A stretch of DNA of 41,950 nt from a bacterium. GTDB lineage: Bacteria; Verrucomicrobiota; Kiritimatiellia; RFP12; UBA1067. The stretch's first letter is position 1. Every line of letters starts with the position of its first letter. Below are positions 33,565-41,859 of the stretch, piece by piece. The notes below the pieces were generated by a model. That model was not told the DNA's origin. It made no database searches and was given only the letters and a program-made list of their open reading frames with translations. Where the stretch lies: positions 1 through 41,950 of the forward strand of contig JANYBJ010000313.1 of assembly GCA_025360845.1 (NCBI GenBank). Direction: 5' to 3'. The translations under genes were made by a program, and so were the position numbers.

Positions 33565-34994
33565 GGCTGGCCCTCCAGGAAAAGCACCGCGTCGCGGATC
33601 AGCGCGGTCAGCGGCGGGGGGATGTAGAGGCCCACGAGCAGGACGAGGAGCATGAGGATCGCGATCGGCGCGGCGGTGAGGAAGCTGTCGCGGTAGGGCG
33701 TGTTGCGCGCCTCGAACGACGCGCGGCCCTGCACGACCTTGAGCACGGTCGCGCCCATGCCGATAAAGACCACCAGCAGCAGGAAGAGGAAGAACCCGCC
33801 GATGACGAAGCGCCCGGCGTCGAACGCGCCGTTGAGGATCGAGAACTCGCTGATGAACGGGCCGAAGGGCGGCGAGCCTGTGATCGCCAAAAACCCGACG
33901 AGGAAGAGGGTGCCGGAGAGCGGCAGGCGGCGCATCGCCCCGCACACCTGCTCGGTGCTCTTGCTGCCGTAGGCGCGGTGGATGTTGCCGGCGGAGAGGA
34001 AGAGCACGCCTTTGGTGAGGCCGTTGGTGACGACGTGCAGCATCGTGCCGTAGAGAGCCGGCGCGCCGATGCCGAGGCCCAGCACGAGGATGCCCATGTG
34101 CTCCACGCTGGAGTAGGCGAGCATGCGTTTGAAGTCGCGCTGGCCGACCATGAAGAGGCTGGCCACGGCCATGGAGAGCATGCCCATGAAGAGCAGCAGG
34201 CGCGAGACGTAAGCGGCTTCGCCCGCCGCAAAGCAGATGTGGTAGATGCGCAGGAGGGCGAGGAACGCGCAGCTGGTCACCCCGCCTGCGAGCATCGCGC
34301 CGACAACCCCCGGCGCTTCACCGTAGGCGTCGGGCTTCCACGAGTGCATCGGGGCGAGTCCCATCTTGGTGCCGTAGCCCACGAGCAGGAGGACGAAGGA
34401 GGCGTGCAGCCACGGCTTGGAGAGCTTCGGCGCGTGCTCCAGGATGCCTTCGAGCGTGAGGGTGGCTTCGAGCCCCGTATGCAGCGAGGCGTAGGCAAGG
34501 AAGAAGGTGCCCAGCAGCGCGAGGGCGATGCCGACCGACCCGACGAGCAGGTACTTCCAGGTGGCCTCGATGCTGCGCTGGGTGTGGTTGAAGTAGATCA
34601 GCGGCGCGGTCACGAGGGTGGTGCCCTCGATGGCGACCCACATCAGGCCGAGGTGGTGCGCCCAGGTGACCAGGCTCATGATGCCGAGAAAGACCATGAG
34701 GCAGGCGCAGAAGACGCGGTTGGGGCGCTCCTCGCGGTGGCGGAGATAGCCCACGGCGTAGAACGAGCTGGCGCAGAAGAGCGTGCTGACCACAAGCAGG
34801 ATGAGCTTGCCGAGCGGGTCGAGCACCAGCCAGGCCGCGCTGGTCGTCAGGTTCGGACTGGCCAGCGTCACGAGGGTCAGCGCCAGATGGGCGACTCCCG
34901 TCACGGGCAGAAACCACGGGCGCAGATGGTTCGAAGGGATCGCCGCCGAAAGGGCGGCCATCAGGATAGGCAAGAAGATCAGTGCGAACGCCAT
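33561..34994 (-). CDS. Ehr complex: HyfF-like antiporter-type membrane subunit
   Basis: A 477-residue membrane protein of the NuoL/M/N-Mrp antiporter family, closest in build to HyfF of hydrogenase 4. About 14 helices are visible. The proton-path residues of the family are kept: the Glu in LMWVAIEGTTL (TM5), the Lys in YGTKMGLAPMHSW (TM7) and the Lys in RDFKRMLAYSSVEHMG (TM8), with the adjoining SVEHMG. These subunits move protons or sodium ions across the membrane, driven by electron flow through the cytoplasmic arm. Shorter than the two HyfB-like partners; no long C-terminal arm. It starts three bases after the HyfE stop and its end overlaps the large-subunit start. Confidence 0.9.
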   Translation of the reverse strand: MAFALIFLPILMAALSAAIPSNHLRPWFLPVTGVAHLALTLVTLASPNLTTSAAWLVLDPLGKLILLVVSTLFCASSFYAVGYLRHREERPNRVFCACLMVFLGIMSLVTWAHHLGLMWVAIEGTTLVTAPLIYFNHTQRSIEATWKYLLVGSVGIALALLGTFFLAYASLHTGLEATLTLEGILEHAPKLSKPWLHASFVLLLVGYGTKMGLAPMHSWKPDAYGEAPGVVGAMLAGGVTSCAFLALLRIYHICFAAGEAAYVSRLLLFMGMLSMAVASLFMVGQRDFKRMLAYSSVEHMGILVLGLGIGAPALYGTMLHVVTNGLTKGVLFLSAGNIHRAYGSKSTEQVCGAMRRLPLSGTLFLVGFLAITGSPPFGPFISEFSILNGAFDAGRFVIGGFFLFLLLVVFIGMGATVLKVVQGRASFEARNTPYRDSFLTAAPIAILMLLVLLVGLYIPPPLTALIRDAVLFLEGQP

Positions 34995-34997
34995 GGG

Positions 34998-35639
34998 CTA
35001 CTCCTTCAGCGAAACCAGTCGGCGCGTATCCATCGAAGCGAACGCCTGATTGATTTGGTTGACGATAATGCAGATCACGAAAATGCCGACGAAGAGGTCC
35101 AGCAGCACGCCCATTTCGACGACGAGCGGCATGGCCTCGACCAGCAGCATGCCGAAAATGAAGATGCCGTTCTCCAGCACGAGATAGCCCACGACCTGCG
35201 TGAGCGCTTTGAAGCGGGTGGTCAAAAGGATAAAGCCCGCGAGGACGGTCGCGATGGCCGTGGGGACGATCAGCGCGCCGCTGTGCGCATCGGTCAGCGG
35301 CAGCTGGTCGGCGAAGAGCAGCGCGAAGACCGTGGCCAGCGCGCCCAGGATCACCGAGGGCTGCAGGCCGATCAGCGGCTCCACCTCGCGCTTGATTTTG
35401 ACATCGCGCAGCGCGTGGATCATCATGCCCGGGATGATGATGCCTTTGAGCGCGAAGGTCGGGACGACGGTCAGGGCCGCGGCGAGCGTGAGGTGCTCGT
35501 GCAGGAGGAGCGGGAGGAGGCTCAGCAGCGCGCCTTGGGCCGCCACGGTCCGGATGACCGAGACGATCCGGCTGGTGCCCAGCGCGAAGAGGTTGAGCAT
35601 CAGGACGATCACGAGAATAGTGTTTAGCAGATTGGTCAT
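34998..35639 (-). CDS. Ehr complex: HyfE-like membrane subunit
   Basis: A 213-residue, mainly hydrophobic protein with about seven helices, the length and pattern of HyfE of hydrogenase 4. The C-terminal two thirds resemble NuoK (VVGYLVLENGIFIFGMLL, with the membrane Glu conserved in that family, and a second Glu in LVVEMGVLLDLFVGIFV). The N-terminal three helices are the HyfE-specific extension. It would lie between the HyfC-like and antiporter-like subunits and take part in the axis of charged residues. Gaps of four bases to the HyfC stop and of three to the next gene show tight coupling. Confidence 0.88.
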   Translation of the reverse strand: MTNLLNTILVIVLMLNLFALGTSRIVSVIRTVAAQGALLSLLPLLLHEHLTLAAALTVVPTFALKGIIIPGMMIHALRDVKIKREVEPLIGLQPSVILGALATVFALLFADQLPLTDAHSGALIVPTAIATVLAGFILLTTRFKALTQVVGYLVLENGIFIFGMLLVEAMPLVVEMGVLLDLFVGIFVICIIVNQINQAFASMDTRRLVSLKE

Positions 35640-35643
35640 GAGA

Positions 35644-36558
35644 TCACCTTATCAGCAGAATGAAGCCGAACCCGCAGAAAAGCAGCGCGCCGGTCAGAAG
35701 ATACGGCACATGGCGCATCTGGAGACGCGCCATGACGGACTCCACAATGCCGATGATGGCCGCCAGCCCCAGGATTTCCACAAGGTACAGCGGCCAGTCC
35801 AGCCAGACCTTGCCGAACTCGAACGGCGCGATCACATGCAGCAGCACGGTGCCGAGCACGAGCAGTTTGACGGACGCGGCGTAGAGGATCACGCTGAGAA
35901 GCGGGCCGCTGTGGTCGAGCACCATGGCTTCGTGGATCATGGTCAGCTCCAGATGCGTGTTCGGGTCGTCCACAGGAATGCGGCAGGTCTCGGCGAGCAG
36001 CACGATGAAAAGCCCGATCGAGATCAGCACCAGCGGCGCGGCGACATCCGCCGAGAAGGCGTTCGTGGGCCCTTGCAGCATGGTCGTCAGCGTGAGAGAC
36101 CCCGACACCTTCGCCAGCACCATGAGGGCGAAGAAAAGCGCCGGCTCGGAGAGGCAGGCGAAGGTCACTTCGCGCGCCGAGCCCATTCCCTCGAAGGCCG
36201 AGCCGGTGTCCAGCGCCGCCGACGTGGTGAAGAAACGCGCCAAGCCGAAGAGGTAGGCAAAGAGGATCAGGTCGCCGGTGAACGCGATCGGCGCGTTGAA
36301 GCCGCCGATCGGTATCAGCAGCCCGGCCAACAGCACCGTCGCCAGCGTGATGATCGGGCCGGCGCGGAAGACCCATGTCGTGGTGGTGCTCAGCACCATC
36401 CCTCTGCGCAGCAGTTTGGCGAGGTCGTAGTAGGGCTGGAGCAAAGGCGCTCCGACGCGGCCGCCGAACCACGCCTTGGTTTTGGTGATCACGCCCAGCA
36501 GCAGCGGCGGCAGGAGCAGCAGGACCGCCACATGGAGGATAAGGTTGACTATGGTCAT
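35644..36558 (-). CDS. Ehr complex: HyfC-like (NuoH-type) membrane subunit
   Basis: A 304-residue membrane protein of the NuoH/HyfC/HycD family, which anchors the cytoplasmic arm and lines the quinone-like cavity. The signature GRVGAPLLQPYYDLAKLLRRG (residues about 33-53) is the conserved G-x-x-x-x-QPxxDxxKLL, and the acidic loop RIPVDDPNTHLELTMIHEAM near the middle is also conserved. About eight helices. The ATG at 36558 is two bases past the HyfB-like stop, with GGGGAG eight bases upstream; the frame is open further into the upstream gene, but that is not protein-like. Charged residues expected for ion transfer are kept. Confidence 0.9.
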   Translation of the reverse strand: MTIVNLILHVAVLLLLPPLLLGVITKTKAWFGGRVGAPLLQPYYDLAKLLRRGMVLSTTTTWVFRAGPIITLATVLLAGLLIPIGGFNAPIAFTGDLILFAYLFGLARFFTTSAALDTGSAFEGMGSAREVTFACLSEPALFFALMVLAKVSGSLTLTTMLQGPTNAFSADVAAPLVLISIGLFIVLLAETCRIPVDDPNTHLELTMIHEAMVLDHSGPLLSVILYAASVKLLVLGTVLLHVIAPFEFGKVWLDWPLYLVEILGLAAIIGIVESVMARLQMRHVPYLLTGALLFCGFGFILLIR

Positions 36559-36560
36559 TT

Positions 36561-38543
36561 TCAACTCCCCATGCCGCCCCAGACGAGCAGCACGATCATC
36601 ACGATCAGGATGTAAAGCACGTAGACATGGGTCTGGCCTTGCTGCAAGACGCGCAGCTTCGGCAGATAGCGTCCGGTCGTGCGGAACAGCGGCATCACCA
36701 GCCGGTCGAGCACCGTGTCCGGCACAAGACTCTTGAAGGCGGAGGGTCTGGGGAAATGGCCGCGCAGCGCGGTCCGGAAATGCTTCGGCCACAGCAGGAA
36801 CGAGGTCAGCTCGACGAGCGAATTCCCGAGCGAGGATCCGGTGTACTGCATCCGTCCGGTGGGCCGCGCGTAACCGCAGTCCCAGGTGACTCCTTGGCGG
36901 ACGCGCTTGGTGCGCAAGATCAGCTTCAGCGAAAGAAACAGCGCCGCTGCGAGCCCCACAAGGGCGAGGCCTGCCACCGAGAGCGATTTCAGCGGCACGC
37001 TGGCCGCAACGGAAAGCGGTGCGGGGTGTGACGCCCACGTTTGGAAGGCCGCCGCGACCAGCGGCATGACGCCCAGCGGAAACAGGCCGATGACGACGCA
37101 GCCGCAGGCCAGCGCGGCCATCGGCATGAGCATGACCGCCTCCGGCTCGTGCGCGTGGCCGCCCGCCTCGCTCCGCGGCGTGCCGAGAAAGACCGCGCCC
37201 AGCACTTTCACGAAGCAGGCCACCGCCAGCGCGCCGGTCATCGCCAAGGCCACGGCTGCCAGCGCGACCGCCGGAGCGCCCGCTTCCCCGCCGAGTCCCA
37301 GCGTGCGGAACAGCCCGACGTAGAGCAGCCATTCGCTGGCAAACCCGTTCAGGGGGGGGAGCGCGCAGATCGCGGCCGCGCCTACGACGAAGAGCGCCAT
37401 CACGCGCGGCAGCCGTTTGGCGAGGCCGCCCATCTGATCGATATCCCGCGTCTGCGCGGCATGGATCACCGCGCCCGCGTTGAAGAAGAGGAGCGATTTG
37501 AACAGGCTGTGGTTCCAGACGTGCAGCAGCGCCCCGCCGAGGCCTAGCAGCACCCACTCCGCATGGTGCTGCTCGCGCCCCAGCAGCGCCAGGCCCAGCC
37601 CCATCGCGATGATCCCGATGTTCTCGATGCTGCTGTAGGCGAGCAGCCGTTTAAGGTCGCGCTGGCCGATGGCGAAGGCGATGCCCGCCACGCTGGTGGC
37701 CGCGCCGACGGCGAGCAGCACCGGGCCCCACCACACCGCGCCGACCGGCAGCAGCGCGGTCATCCGCACGATGCCGTACACGCCCATTTTCAGCATCACG
37801 CCCGACATCACGGCCGACACGTGGCTGGGCGCATTGGCGTGCGCGCCGGGAAGCCAGACGTGCAGCGGCATGAGCCCCGCTTTGAAGCCGAAGCCGATCA
37901 GCGCCAGCACGAAAAGCGTGGTCGCCGCCTCCGCCGGAAAGGAATGGCCAGCCTCCAGCGCGAACGAGCCGGTCGCGTGGCGCCACAGGGCGAACAGCGC
38001 GAGCAGGAAAAGGGTGCCGATGTGCGTCGCGATCAGGTAGATCCAGCCCGCGCGGCGCACCTCGGCTTTGTCGTCCTCCGCCGTGGCGGCGAAGTAGGCG
38101 GCCAAGGCCATCACTTCCCAGGCGATCAGGAAAAGCACGCCGTCCCGCGCGATGACGACCAGCGCCATCGCCGCGGCGAGCAGCCCGAAGAACAGGCCGA
38201 GGCGCCGGCCGTTCGCCGGGTGCTCGGCCTGCTTCCAATAGCCCAGCCCGTAGACCGAGCCCAGCATGGGCACGATGAACACCGGGATCAGGAACCAGGC
38301 GCTGAGCGGATCGACCGCCACCGCGAAGCGGCTTTGCTGGAAGCCCCACGCCAGACTCAGCGACGGCGCCGAGCCCGCGCAGAGGATGCCCGCGACGCAC
38401 GCCAGTCCCAGCAGGCTGCCTGCGGCCATGAGCGCGGTCGCCACACGCTGTCCGGCCGCCGAGCGGGCCGACAACAGGCAGCCCGGCACGCCGCTGAACC
38501 CCAACAGGACAATCGCTATCAACAGTAGAAACAGAACATTCAT
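36561..38543 (-). CDS. Ehr complex: HyfB-like antiporter-type subunit, second copy
   Basis: A 660-residue membrane protein of the HyfB/HycC type, with about 16 helices. Proton-path residues are present: Glu in AWEVMALAAYF, Lys in GFKAGLMPLHVWLPGAHA, Lys in QRDLKRLLAYSSIENIG and a further Lys in HNHSLFKSLLFF-like sequence (WNHSLFKSLLF). The C-terminal extension, with WDCGYARPTGRMQYTGSS and a last helix LYILIVMIVLLVW, is the HyfB/HycC hallmark. It follows another HyfB-like gene with strongly similar sequence at all these points, so the pair is a duplication. The large gap in E. coli hyf order (HyfD) is taken by this copy. Confidence 0.9.
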   Translation of the reverse strand: MNVLFLLLIAIVLLGFSGVPGCLLSARSAAGQRVATALMAAGSLLGLACVAGILCAGSAPSLSLAWGFQQSRFAVAVDPLSAWFLIPVFIVPMLGSVYGLGYWKQAEHPANGRRLGLFFGLLAAAMALVVIARDGVLFLIAWEVMALAAYFAATAEDDKAEVRRAGWIYLIATHIGTLFLLALFALWRHATGSFALEAGHSFPAEAATTLFVLALIGFGFKAGLMPLHVWLPGAHANAPSHVSAVMSGVMLKMGVYGIVRMTALLPVGAVWWGPVLLAVGAATSVAGIAFAIGQRDLKRLLAYSSIENIGIIAMGLGLALLGREQHHAEWVLLGLGGALLHVWNHSLFKSLLFFNAGAVIHAAQTRDIDQMGGLAKRLPRVMALFVVGAAAICALPPLNGFASEWLLYVGLFRTLGLGGEAGAPAVALAAVALAMTGALAVACFVKVLGAVFLGTPRSEAGGHAHEPEAVMLMPMAALACGCVVIGLFPLGVMPLVAAAFQTWASHPAPLSVAASVPLKSLSVAGLALVGLAAALFLSLKLILRTKRVRQGVTWDCGYARPTGRMQYTGSSLGNSLVELTSFLLWPKHFRTALRGHFPRPSAFKSLVPDTVLDRLVMPLFRTTGRYLPKLRVLQQGQTHVYVLYILIVMIVLLVWGGMGS

Positions 38544-38570
38544 CGGTATCGAAACTCTCTTCTCAAGTCC

Positions 38571-40568
38571 CTATCGCGCGAACCATTGCGCGAGGTGCGC
38601 TTTAAAGGGAAACAGCGTACACAGAAGCGCGAGCAGCGTCAGCAGGATGTAGAACACGTAGTGCTGCGTCAGGCCGCGCTGGAAGCGGTGAAACCAGTTG
38701 AACCATCCCTCGATGCGGTGCCCGGCGGGCAGCAGCACCCGGTCCAGCACCGCGTCGTCCACATGGCTGTGCAGGTGGGCCGGCGGCGGGAAAAGGCCGA
38801 CCACGCGCGGCCGCCGCCCGTGCGGCTGGAGCACGCGGTTGAAGAAGAGGACGATCGTCTGGGCGAAAGAGGAGGCGGTGTACTGCATCCGTCCGGTCGG
38901 TCGGGCGTACCCGCAGTCCCACGTGGGGCCGGCCCGCGAGGCCAACGCGGGGCGACCCAAAAAAACCATCACGCCGGCGACGCAGGCGGTCAGCGAGAAC
39001 GCCAGCACGCTGATCACGCCCAGCGGGGCGATGTGGCCCAGGCGCACGGTTTCCGCTCCCGCGTCCGCGAGCCAGCAGGCGGTGGTCGCATCGAGCACCG
39101 GTCCGACCAGCACGGGGGCGAGGCCGATCAGCGCGCAGCAGGCGCCGAGCGCGAGCATCGGCAGCCGCATGGAGAGGGGCGCTTCGCGGGCGTGGCCTGC
39201 GGCCCGGGTGCGGGGCTCGCCCAGAAAGACGGTGCCGTAGACCTTCACGAAACAGGCCACGGCCAGCGCGCCGACCATCGCCAGGACGGGCACGCCGACC
39301 ATGGCCGCCGTGCCGCCGGAGAGCGCGGTTTTCAGCAGTCCCAGATAGACGAACCACTCGCTCACGAACCCGTTCAGCGGAGGCAGCCCGCAGATCGCGA
39401 CCGCGCCGACGAGAAAGCAGGCTGCGGTCCACGGCATCGCCTTGGCCATCCCGCCCATCCGGTCGATCTGCCGCGTGTGCGCGCCGTGAACCACAGCTCC
39501 CGCGCAGAAGAAGAGCAGGGATTTGAAGAAGCTGTGGTTCCAGACGTGCAGGAGGCCTCCGGCCAGCCCCAGGGCGACCCATTCCGGGTGGCCGGACGAG
39601 CGGCCCAGCATGGCCACGCCGAGGCCCAGCAGAATGATGCCGATGTTCTCGACGCTGTGGTAGGCCAGCAGGCGCTTGAGGTCGTGCTGGCCGATGGCGA
39701 ACACGACGCCCAGCAGGCCGCTGACCGCGCCCAGCGCGAGGATGATGCTGCCCCACGCGGCGGGCGGGGAAGGCAGCAGCGAGAGCCAGCGCACCAGCCC
39801 GTAAATGCCCATCTTGAGCACCACGCCCGAGAGCATCGCCGAGACGTGGCAGGGCGCGCTGGCGTGGGCGCCGGGCAGCCAGAAGTGGAGCGGCATCACG
39901 CCGGCTTTGAGGCCGAAGCCGAGCAGCGCCAGAAAGAAGAGGAGGTGCAGCGTCCCCAGGCTTAACGTGTCCTGTCCGACCGGCTCAAGGGCGTATGAAC
40001 CGGTCGTGTGCCGCCACAGGGCGAACAGGCCGAAGAGGGTCAAGGTTCCGACGTGGGTGGCGACCAGGTAGACCCAGCTCGCGCGGCGGCTCTCCTCGCG
40101 GTGGTCCTCGGTGGCGACGAGGAAGAAGGCCGACAGCGCCATGATCTCCCAGCCCAGCAGGAACGCCATCGCGTGGCGGCTGATGACCAGCAGGGCCATG
40201 CCCGCCACCAGGAGTCCCCAGAAGAGGCGGAGCTTGCGGCCGTTGCTCGTGTGGAGCCGTTGCGGCCAGTAGCCCAGGCCGTAGAGGGGGCCGAGGCCGC
40301 CCACGAGAAAGACCGGAACGAGAAAGAAGGCGCTCAGGGCGTCGAGGCCGACCACGGCGTTGCCCGCCGCGGGCCACGGGAAGAAGGCGGTGGGCTGACC
40401 TCCCCCCAACACGGTGACCGCGGCGCAGACCAGCCCCGTGAGCGCGCCGCCCGCCATGAGCCAAGCGGCGATGCGTTCTCCACGGACCGACGACCGTGCC
40501 AAGAAGAGTCCCGGCAGCCCGCTGGCGGCGGCGAGGACAATGGCAAGAATGGTCAGATCAAGGAACAC
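38571..40568 (-). CDS. Ehr complex: HyfB-like antiporter-type subunit, first copy
   Basis: A 665-residue membrane protein, first structural gene of the complex, of the HyfB/HycC type with about 16 helices. Conserved points: Glu in LGWEIMALSAFFL, Lys in GFGLKAGVMPLHFWLPGAHA, Lys in QHDLKRLLAYHSVENIG, and WNHSFFKSLLFF. C-terminal WDCGYARPTGRMQYTASS and last helix YVFYILLTLLALL match the paralogue that follows 27 bases later. The start codon is GTG with AAAGG upstream. The gap to the EIIA gene is 46 bases, so both probably share a transcript from the TTGACA promoter. Confidence 0.9.
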   Translation of the reverse strand: MFLDLTILAIVLAAASGLPGLFLARSSVRGERIAAWLMAGGALTGLVCAAVTVLGGGQPTAFFPWPAAGNAVVGLDALSAFFLVPVFLVGGLGPLYGLGYWPQRLHTSNGRKLRLFWGLLVAGMALLVISRHAMAFLLGWEIMALSAFFLVATEDHREESRRASWVYLVATHVGTLTLFGLFALWRHTTGSYALEPVGQDTLSLGTLHLLFFLALLGFGLKAGVMPLHFWLPGAHASAPCHVSAMLSGVVLKMGIYGLVRWLSLLPSPPAAWGSIILALGAVSGLLGVVFAIGQHDLKRLLAYHSVENIGIILLGLGVAMLGRSSGHPEWVALGLAGGLLHVWNHSFFKSLLFFCAGAVVHGAHTRQIDRMGGMAKAMPWTAACFLVGAVAICGLPPLNGFVSEWFVYLGLLKTALSGGTAAMVGVPVLAMVGALAVACFVKVYGTVFLGEPRTRAAGHAREAPLSMRLPMLALGACCALIGLAPVLVGPVLDATTACWLADAGAETVRLGHIAPLGVISVLAFSLTACVAGVMVFLGRPALASRAGPTWDCGYARPTGRMQYTASSFAQTIVLFFNRVLQPHGRRPRVVGLFPPPAHLHSHVDDAVLDRVLLPAGHRIEGWFNWFHRFQRGLTQHYVFYILLTLLALLCTLFPFKAHLAQWFAR

Positions 40569-40614
40569 GGATAACCTTTGGGGAAAGGGGTCAACGGTTC
40601 ACAGCTTTCCAGAG

Positions 40615-41292
40615 TCAACCTTGGATCTTCAACTCGGCGGTTGTGATCGCCGTCATCAGTTCTTCGTGAGGGGCCTGCCGCCTGAGTGCCGCCTTGATGT
40701 CCGGGTTCCGCAGAACGAAACTGAGGCGCGACAGCAGGTGCAGGTGCGTCCGCACGGTGGGGCTGATAAGCGTGAAAAGCGTGTTGACGGGTTTGTCGTC
40801 AACCGCATGGAAATCGATGGGGTTCTTGAGAAAACAGAGCGTGACGGTCGGCTTCGAGACGTGCAGGACAACCGGGTTGCGCACGTGGGGGATGGCGATG
40901 CCGTCGCCGACGCCGGTGGAGCCCAGGCTCTCGCGGGCCTGCAGCACCTGGTAGAGAAACTCGCGGTCCACCTCTTCCGGCAGCTTCAGCACGTCGACGA
41001 TGGCCCGCAGCACGGAGGGCTGGTCAGCGCCGCCGATCCCGTAGACCACGCCGCCCGCCTTGAGCGCTTCCGAGAGCGTGGGCATGCTGGATCTGTTCGG
41101 CTGGTCCGACGTGAAAAGGTCGGGGGAAACCTCGATGTTGTGAGCGGTGGCCCACTCCAGCAACTCGGACCGGTTGAAGCGGATCTGCTCATTGATCGTG
41201 TGAGAAGGAATCTCCTCCTGCTTGACCCACTTGTAGACCGTTTCGTCTGAAACGTTCAGCAGGGCCGCAGCATCTTTAACTGACAATTGCAT
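40615..41292 (-). CDS. HTH - PTS EIIA(Ntr)-type regulator
   Basis: A 225-residue protein joining an N-terminal excisionase/MerR-like helix-turn-helix (residues 1-52, MQLSVKDAAALLNVSDETVYKWVKQ) to a C-terminal PTS EIIA domain of the nitrogen-PTS/fructose type (about 70-225). The phosphorylatable His is H136 in GSTGVGDGIAIPHVRNP. Such HTH-EIIA proteins, also known from Chlamydiae, are thought to tie phosphorylation state to gene or transporter control. The start at 41292 is preferred: GGAG lies 12 bases upstream, whereas an ATG at 41334 would fall at the predicted transcription start. It is the first gene ahead of the Ehr operon, so it may control it; this is inference. Confidence 0.85.
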   Translation of the reverse strand: MQLSVKDAAALLNVSDETVYKWVKQEEIPSHTINEQIRFNRSELLEWATAHNIEVSPDLFTSDQPNRSSMPTLSEALKAGGVVYGIGGADQPSVLRAIVDVLKLPEEVDREFLYQVLQARESLGSTGVGDGIAIPHVRNPVVLHVSKPTVTLCFLKNPIDFHAVDDKPVNTLFTLISPTVRTHLHLLSRLSFVLRNPDIKAALRRQAPHEELMTAITTAELKIQG

Positions 41293-41338
41293 TCGTGTCG
41301 CTCCGCAGACGGAACCGTCTGCCGTTTGAGACATGCGT

Positions 41339-41368
41339 AATTTATCGCCGACTGTCCAAAAATGTCAA
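41339..41368 (-). promoter_or_regulatory. Promoter of the EIIA-Ehr operon
   Basis: Minus-strand TTGACA (41363-41368), 18-base spacer, TAAATT (41339-41344). The expected transcription start, about 41332, falls on the first upstream ATG, supporting the later start codon at 41292 and a leader of about 40 bases. Confidence 0.6.
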
Positions 41369-41387
41369 CAAAGCTAACACACTAAAG

Positions 41388-41418
41388 AAAAAAGCCGCCG
41401 ATACAGGCGGCCTTTTTT
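41388..41418 (-). terminator. Rho-independent terminator after tRNA-Ala (bidirectional form)
   Basis: GCCGCC (41394-41399) pairs with GGCGGC (41406-41411) around a 6-base loop. On the minus strand the stem is followed by six T's (41388-41393); on the plus strand it is also followed by six T's. It stands three bases beyond the CCA end of the tRNA, so it ends that transcript before the EIIA promoter. Confidence 0.85.
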
Positions 41419-41421
41419 ACA

Positions 41422-41497
41422 TGGTGGAGCGAAGGAGATTCGAACTCCCGACCCCCACGTTGCGAACGTGATGCTCTACCAACTGAGCTATCGCCCC
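41422..41497 (-). tRNA. tRNA-Ala (anticodon CGC)
   Basis: A 76-base tRNA with encoded CCA. Acceptor stem GGGGCGA/TCGCTCC includes the G3-U70 wobble that marks tRNA-Ala. D arm GCTCAGTTGGTAGAGC, anticodon stem TCACG/CGTGG with loop TTCGCAA (anticodon CGC, reads GCG), and T arm with GTTCGAAT. A possible promoter on the minus strand (TTGCGC, 18 bases, TACATT at 41521-41550) lies 23 bases upstream. Confidence 0.95.
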
Positions 41498-41665
41498 ATG
41501 AATTACGAAAAGCGTTTTGAAATGTATCAAACCTCTGCGTCTTGGCGCAAGAGCCATTTTTTTCAAAATGACGCCCCGGTTTTTCCTCGGCGCCATGACG
41601 GGGCTGACGGTGGCGTTCATCAAGATTGCGAGAGGGCCTTGGTCAATCTCACCAATAACTTCAAC

Positions 41666-41719
41666 GGTAGGGACGCCTCCCCGAGCCGTCCGCGGCGGTT
41701 TCGGGGAAACCGCCCTACC
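41666..41719. repeat. Second copy of the GGTAGGG inverted-repeat element
   Basis: GGTAGGGACGCCTCCCCGAG at the left end is identical to the element inside the radical SAM gene. The right end, CCGCCCTACC, restores the GGTAGGG terminal inverted repeat, and the middle contains a GGCGGTTTC/GAAACCGCC hairpin. It lies in a gap, the usual home of such elements. Confidence 0.75.
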
Positions 41720-41801
41720 AGAGTTACCCGTAACGTTTATTCCCGCTCCGCGGGCGGCGGGCTCGTCCATAGCTTAAACGGATTACGATTACGATCAAGA
41801 T

Positions 41802-41843
41802 TAGGATTAAGAGGAGTCGAGACCATTCCTAATCTTAATCCTA
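41802..41843. repeat. AT-rich inverted repeat
   Basis: TAGGATTAAG (41802-41811) pairs perfectly with CTTAATCCTA (41834-41843) across a 22-base loop. It is near the 3' end of the last partial gene and could fold in that transcript. Confidence 0.5.
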
Positions 41844-41859
41844 TACGCGCGACCGCCAC

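Larger units (their letters stand above)
41498..41859. other. Gene-free stretch with repeats
   Basis: No convincing gene here. Open frames on both strands run through the repeat and, on the minus strand, into the tRNA. It holds the likely tRNA promoter (41521-41550), the GGTAGGG repeat (41666-41719) and an AT-rich inverted repeat (41802-41843). A tandem GATTACGATTACGATC-type run precedes the last. Confidence 0.6.

Noticed and set aside
32032-33945. Longer frame (637 codons) for the Ehr large subunit
   Set aside because: The first 127 codons lie inside the HyfF-like gene in another frame and are Arg/Pro/Ala-rich shadow sequence; the ATG at 33564 gives the family N-terminus and an ATGA overlap.
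33978-35627. 549-codon open frame on the plus strand
   Set aside because: Antisense to the HyfF- and HyfE-like genes; composition is Glu/His/Arg/Asp-rich shadow with no domain.
35644-37557. 637-codon frame covering the HyfC-like gene
   Set aside because: The upstream 333 codons overlap the HyfB-like gene in a shadow frame; the ATG at 36558 has a good ribosome binding site.
31153-40568. Calling the operon a hydrogen-producing [NiFe] hydrogenase or formate hydrogenlyase
   Set aside because: The large subunit lacks the cysteine pairs that bind Ni-Fe, and no maturation or formate dehydrogenase genes are in view.
41417-41770. 117-codon open frame on the minus strand
   Set aside because: Runs through the whole tRNA-Ala gene and the repeat element, so it is not a real gene.
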